Assembly: GCA_023409835.1 (NCBI GenBank)
Contig: JAEYQV010000043.1
Coordinates: 1-16,799 of the forward strand
Direction of reading: 5' to 3'
Source of the DNA: Bacillota bacterium
GTDB lineage: Bacteria > Bacillota > Clostridia > Lachnospirales > Lachnospiraceae
DNA: 16,799 nucleotides
Positions 13,423-16,799 of the stretch are shown here, piece by piece (the first letter of the stretch is position 1; each line of letters starts with the position of its first letter). The position numbers and the translations under genes are program-made. Under the pieces are notes generated by a model, which was not told the DNA's origin, did not search any database, and saw nothing but the letters and a program-made list of their open reading frames with translations.

Positions 13423-14413
13423 TGACGGCACGCTCCTTTCCAATTCCGAAGGGTCTTAAGAGTGTCGCACGATTGATCAGCGGAACAATCATATTACCTA
13501 TAACAATCGCATAGGAAACGCCCTCTGAGCTCTTACTTAAGATACGGAAGATACCGGTCATAAGTCCAAGGAAGATACCAAACACAATCTGCCCCTTCAA
13601 AGTAACCGGGCTGGTAACATAGTCGGTAGCCATAAAGAATGCACCAAGTATTAAACCACCGCCAAGAACATGACCCAGAAGGAAATTCATATCAAAACCA
13701 TGTCCTCCGAAGATAAGGGCAAAAACAACGGTACTGAAAATATACGTCAAGGGAATGGTAAGGGTGATCACCTTACGGCTGACTAAGTATACGGCACCGA
13801 TCAGCAGGGCTAATGCGCTGGTCTCTCCGATGGTTCCACCGATATTACCGATAAACATTTTAAATAAATCTACAGAATCTCCGGCCTTCATTACTGCTAA
13901 CGGAGTTGCCTGTGAGACACCGTCCACAGCAGCTGCTCCGTTCCTTATATAATCAGTTACTCCCGGGGAGGCAATCTTCTCCACTGCAAAGGCTGTCATC
14001 CTGGAAGGGAAGCTGATCAGCAGAAAGATACGGGCTGCCAGGGCAGGGTTCATAAAGTTCTGACCCAGACCGCCATATAACATTTTTACAATTAAGATCG
14101 CAAAAACACTTCCGGTGATTACCATCCAGATCGGCATGCCGGCCGGAAGATTTAAGGCCAACAAAAGACCGGTCACAACGGCACTGTAATCTCCGGTTGT
14201 AACAGGTTTCTTCATCATTTTGCAGTAGATGTATTCTGTAAGGATACATGCAGAAATGGATGTCAATATAACCAGTAAAGCGCTTAGGCCAAAATAGTAA
14301 ATACCGAATAAGCTGGCTGGAATTAGGGCTATAACAACATCTCTCATTAATATATTCGTCGTGATCGGGCTCCTGGTATGGGGAGAGGCCGATACATGTA
14401 ACAAATCGCTCAA
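13412..14413 (-). CDS. rnfD: Rnf complex membrane flavoprotein subunit RnfD
   Basis: Encodes 333 residues with about nine or ten membrane spans. The covalent FMN site is DGVSQATPLAV, with Thr170 the expected acceptor. NPALAARIFLLISFP near residue 122 and ATDYVTSPVTLKGQ near residue 263 are family motifs. RnfD is a membrane-embedded ion-translocating and electron-carrying subunit related to NqrB. The start is a TTG at 14411-14413 with GAGGTG at good spacing; no better ATG is near. It is separated from rnfC by 156 bases, the longest gap in the operon. Confidence 0.94.
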   Translation of the reverse strand: MSDLLHVSASPHTRSPITTNILMRDVVIALIPASLFGIYYFGLSALLVILTSISACILTEYIYCKMMKKPVTTGDYSAVVTGLLLALNLPAGMPIWMVITGSVFAILIVKMLYGGLGQNFMNPALAARIFLLISFPSRMTAFAVEKIASPGVTDYIRNGAAAVDGVSQATPLAVMKAGDSVDLFKMFIGNIGGTIGETSALALLIGAVYLVSRKVITLTIPLTYIFSTVVFALIFGGHGFDMNFLLGHVLGGGLILGAFFMATDYVTSPVTLKGQIVFGIFLGLMTGIFRILSKSSEGVSYAIVIGNMIVPLINRATLLRPFGIGKERAVSGK

Positions 14414-14489
14414 AGCTTACACCTCTTTCTTTAATTACAGCTGCTTTCATTTGCTGCTCGCTGCATCATTAGATCGTCTGTCCAGTCCT

Positions 14490-14524
14490 ACATGCTGCCG
14501 TATCAAAATTTGAGTGGCGGCATG
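14490..14524 (-). other. Hairpin in the rnfC-rnfD spacer
   Basis: Stem ACATGC / GCATGT with inner GCC / GGC and one mismatch, loop of about 15 bases. No U-tract follows. Possible RNA processing or stabilising element between the first gene and the rest of the operon. A weak minus-strand promoter-like pair (TTGAAA, TAATAC, 18 apart) overlaps it. Confidence 0.45.
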
Positions 14525-14569
14525 TATTAGCCGTGCGAACATTGACCTTTCAATTATCACACGAATTCC

Positions 14570-15889
14570 TTACGCTTTCTTCCTCTTCGCCAGGATCTCA
14601 TTCTTACTCTGAATGATGGCCTGCGTGAGACCTCTTCTTGCAGGACATACATAGGAACAGCAGCCACAGCCGCAGCATTCCAGTCCGTTAAGCTTTAAGA
14701 AGCTCTCTTCATCGGAATGGTTACCGGCACTGGCCAGCATAAACGGCATTAACTGCAGCGGACATTTCACCACGCATCTTCCGCAGCGGATACAAGCGGA
14801 TTCCTCAACAGCAGCTTCATCCTTAATGAAACCGACCAGAGAGGAGGTTACCTTCGTTACCGGTACATCCAGGTTAAACAGGGCTACACCCATCATCGGT
14901 CCACCGGAGATTACCTTCTCCGGCTTTGTTTTGAAGCCTCCTGCGGCTTCTAAAACCTCTTGATAATTGGTTCCAAGCCTTACGTTTAAGTTAACCGGAT
15001 TAGCAACCGCATCACCTGTTACAGTTATAATCTTTCGAATCAGCGGGGTGCTCTTGGCAACAGCCATATAGATTGAGATTACCGTATCTACATTATCAAC
15101 CACACATCCTACATCTGCAGGTAACTTCTTGGAGTTCATTTTCTTCCCTGTTGTAACATAGATCAGGTGACGTTCACCACCCTGCGGGTATTTTGTCTTC
15201 AGAGCTCTTACTTCGATCCGCTCTTCCTTCGCTGTCAGCTCCCTAAATATTCGAATCGCTTCCGGCTTATTATCCTCAATCGCAATTATGCCCTTGGCAT
15301 GATCAAACAGCTGCAGTACGATTTTTAAGCCCTCAACTAATTTATCTGATTCCTCGAGCATCAGTCGGTAGTCAGATGTCAGATACGGTTCGCATTCTAC
15401 TCCGTTCACGATGACATATTCAATCTTGCTTTCATCCTTCGGAGTTAGCTTTACATGGGTAGGAAAGCCTGCACCACCTAGGCCGACAATGCCTGCCTCT
15501 TTAATCTTGCTCCTGATTTCTGCTTTTGATAATTTCGTATAGTCCTGTTCATTACCAAAGCCCTCTACAGTCCGGTACTCGTTGTCGTTCTCAATAATCA
15601 CGGCTTCGATGAATCTGCCGGATACGGTTAACCGCTTCTCAATGGCTTTCACAGTTCCTGAGACTGAGCTGATAACATCTGCAGAAATAAACCCTGACGC
15701 TTCTCCAAGCTTCTGTCCAACCAGTACCTTATCTCCCTTAGCAACAACAGGTTTCGCAGGAGCACCTATATGCTGGGACATCGGAAATACCAGATCACCC
15801 TTCGGCATAAGAACTGTAATGGGTTTATCCTTTGATAGTTCCTTACCGTCATACGTGTGGATTCCACCCAAAAATGTTGACCTAGCCAT
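14570..15889 (-). CDS. rnfC: Rnf complex NADH-binding subunit RnfC
   Basis: Encodes 439 residues. The N-terminal barrel (about 1-105) precedes a NuoF-like flavin/nucleotide domain with GLGGAGFPTHVKL (136-148) and NGVECEPYLTSDYRLM, then an SLBB-like segment. Two 4Fe-4S motifs lie near the C-terminus: Cys366/369/372/376 (CIRCGRCVVKC) and Cys405/408/411/415. RnfC is the cytoplasmic subunit where NAD+ is reduced with electrons from ferredoxin. The ATG at 15887-15889 has GAGGG and AAAGG upstream. It is the first gene of the rnfCDGEAB operon. Confidence 0.95.
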   Translation of the reverse strand: MARSTFLGGIHTYDGKELSKDKPITVLMPKGDLVFPMSQHIGAPAKPVVAKGDKVLVGQKLGEASGFISADVISSVSGTVKAIEKRLTVSGRFIEAVIIENDNEYRTVEGFGNEQDYTKLSKAEIRSKIKEAGIVGLGGAGFPTHVKLTPKDESKIEYVIVNGVECEPYLTSDYRLMLEESDKLVEGLKIVLQLFDHAKGIIAIEDNKPEAIRIFRELTAKEERIEVRALKTKYPQGGERHLIYVTTGKKMNSKKLPADVGCVVDNVDTVISIYMAVAKSTPLIRKIITVTGDAVANPVNLNVRLGTNYQEVLEAAGGFKTKPEKVISGGPMMGVALFNLDVPVTKVTSSLVGFIKDEAAVEESACIRCGRCVVKCPLQLMPFMLASAGNHSDEESFLKLNGLECCGCGCCSYVCPARRGLTQAIIQSKNEILAKRKKA

Positions 15890-15972
15890 ACAACCTTTAC
15901 CCTCTTTCCTTTTTGTTTTTCTATGCCTGTTAATTAAAAAACGATGTTTCGATTTTTAAGCATGCAACTTTG

Positions 15973-15981
15973 ATTATAGCA
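15973..15981 (-). promoter_or_regulatory. Possible second rnf promoter (extended -10)
   Basis: TGCTATAAT on the minus strand is a perfect extended -10 element, but no good -35 is present at 17 bases. It lies about 85 bases before rnfC, inside the leader made from the upstream promoter. Confidence 0.5.
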
Positions 15982-16118
15982 TATTTTTACTCATTTTTAC
16001 ACTATTTTTTTATTTTTTTTATTTAATTTAGACAAATGCTCCCATTGACAGACTTCATATTTTGTTATATCCGCAAGAAATAAGGCCTTCCTCAATTAGC
16101 TTTATTTGTTCCAACCTC

Positions 16119-16148
16119 ATTATAGGAGCCCTATCCCCCTACCGTCAA
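16119..16148 (-). promoter_or_regulatory. Sigma-A promoter of the rnf operon
   Basis: -35 TTGACG (complement of 16143-16148) and -10 TATAAT (complement of 16119-16124) with an 18-base spacer. Transcription would start near 16112, giving a leader of about 220 nt. Confidence 0.75.
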
Positions 16149-16289
16149 TATGTTTCCGTATCAAATTTATCCACATATCGCCATTTTTTGTATGTCTTGT
16201 TTTTAACAAAGTAAATCGGTTTTTAGGAGGTCAGTACCATATATTACATGAATTTACCTGTCCGGGTTCCTATCATTGTGTAAGGCCAA

Positions 16290-16331
16290 GAAAAAAGTAT
16301 CCCGTAGTGACATCCATCACGTGGAGATACT
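16290..16331 (-). terminator. Intrinsic terminator of the ABC transporter gene
   Basis: Stem AGTATC / GATACT with inner GTGA / TCAC on the minus strand, followed by TTTTTTC. It starts about 58 bases after the stop at 16389-16391. Confidence 0.75.
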
Positions 16332-16388
16332 ATTCATTGAGTAGTAAGCGTGTATTTTTGATATCAAGACACCCTGGCAGCTTCCTTA

Positions 16389-16799
16389 TTATGCTATGTG
16401 CTCTGATATCTTTCTATTTTCGATCTGCAATTCCCTGTCACAATATTTCAGTACTGATTTCCTGTGAGTAATAATCAGACAGGTAACCTTCGGTTTCAGA
16501 CTTCGTATTCCCTCTATTACATCCAGTTCCGTCAGCTCATCGAGCGCCGAAGTGGCTTCATCCAGTATTAAAAATGGTGATTTGCGAATTAACGCCCTGG
16601 CAATGGCGATTCTCTGTGCCTGACCCTCGGAGAGACCATGGCCCCTTTCTCCGATGACCGTATCGATTCCGTCCTGCAAATCATAGACAAAATAGGAGGA
16701 GGATAGCTGTATGGCATCCTCAATCTCTTCCTCCGTCGCATCCAGCTTTCCCATCAGGATATTATCCCGTATGGTTCCGCTGAATAATGTATTACCCTG
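16389..16799 (-). CDS. ABC-exporter ATPase domain, C-terminal part (gene continues past the right edge)
   Basis: The last 136 residues are present. The frame is open to the window edge, starting QGNTLFSGTIRDNILMGKLD, which is the Q-loop region of an exporter-type nucleotide-binding domain. Then follow the signature GLSEGQAQRIAIARAL (LSEGQ instead of LSGGQ), Walker B FLILDEATSALD with its D-loop, and the H-loop His in LIITHR. Walker A and any transmembrane domain lie outside. The Q-loop and D-loop wording fits exporters with fused membrane domains. Substrate cannot be inferred. It has its own terminator and is a separate unit from rnf. Confidence 0.88.
   Translation of the reverse strand, partial: QGNTLFSGTIRDNILMGKLDATEEEIEDAIQLSSSYFVYDLQDGIDTVIGERGHGLSEGQAQRIAIARALIRKSPFLILDEATSALDELTELDVIEGIRSLKPKVTCLIITHRKSVLKYCDRELQIENRKISEHIA

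Larger units (their letters stand above)
15890..16388 (-). promoter_or_regulatory. Long rnf upstream region with leader
   Basis: About 500 bases without a gene between the ABC gene and rnfC. It holds the ABC terminator (16290-16331), the main rnf promoter (16119-16148), a leader of about 220 nt rich in A and T, a second -10 element (15973-15981), and a small inverted repeat AAAAATCGA / TCGTTTTT near 15937-15956 followed by T residues on the transcript. No known riboswitch core is recognised. Confidence 0.6.

Noticed and set aside
13953..14450. 165-codon minus-strand frame overlapping rnfD.
   Set aside because: It is out of frame with rnfD, which has clear family motifs, and its translation resembles no known protein.
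16046..16076. Plus-strand TTGACA...TATATC promoter.
   Set aside because: Spacer of about 15 bases and no plus-strand gene downstream.
16244..16279. 11-codon plus-strand frame after an AGGAGG sequence.
   Set aside because: The AGGAGG is too far from the ATG, and the frame is too short to support.

Overview
The window looks like a chromosomal segment of a low-to-moderate GC, anaerobic Firmicute of class Clostridia, most plausibly family Lachnospiraceae. That placement is inferred from four things: the gene order rpmG-secE-nusG-rplK-rplA-rplJ-rplL, a Firmicutes-type L10 leader, strong AGGAGG ribosome binding sites, and a six-gene rnfCDGEAB operon. No rRNA, tRNA, transposase, integrase or CRISPR array is visible. 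Except for one AraC-family regulator, every gene reads on the minus strand.

Region 1 (1-3610) is the transcription/translation block. From right to left it holds a promoter, rpmG (L33, GTG start, only 49 codons), secE, nusG, rplK, rplA, then a second sigma-A promoter, an L10-type attenuator leader, rplJ and the start of rplL, which runs off the left edge. The spacers before rplK and rplA share a GTGGGAGG(G)AAAT element and hairpins that look autoregulatory.

Region 2 (3610-3930) has no gene. It holds two tandem copies of a structured repeat. Sixty bases are 59/60 identical between copies, while a neighbouring long hairpin has different sequence in each copy but keeps its pairing. A third, degenerate copy reaches the stop codon of the next gene. 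I do not recognise this family, and it is the best candidate for something undescribed.

Region 3 (3926-10130) is an accessory-looking block. It contains a membrane-anchored subtilisin-like protease with Ig-like and Big2-like tail domains, a divergent AraC/YesN-type regulator, an orphan protein resembling the C-terminal part of the flagellar cap FliD, and a LacI-family repressor. The AraC gene and the FliD-like gene converge and overlap by 17 bp, and the likely AraC terminator lies inside the FliD-like coding sequence.

Region 4 (10130-10553) is about 420 bases without a gene. It contains the rnf terminator, a 12-nt imperfect tandem repeat, twin GATGAAAC hairpins and a multi-helix block of unknown type.

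Region 5 (10554-16150) is the Rnf complex in the order C-D-G-E-A-B: a membrane ferredoxin:NAD+ oxidoreductase that couples electron transfer to Na+ or H+ export. It has a leader of about 220 nt, overlapping genes, and three non-ATG starts set by well-placed ribosome binding sites. RnfE has an unusual Cys-containing tail. The right edge (16389-16799) is the C-terminal part of an ABC-exporter ATPase with its own terminator.
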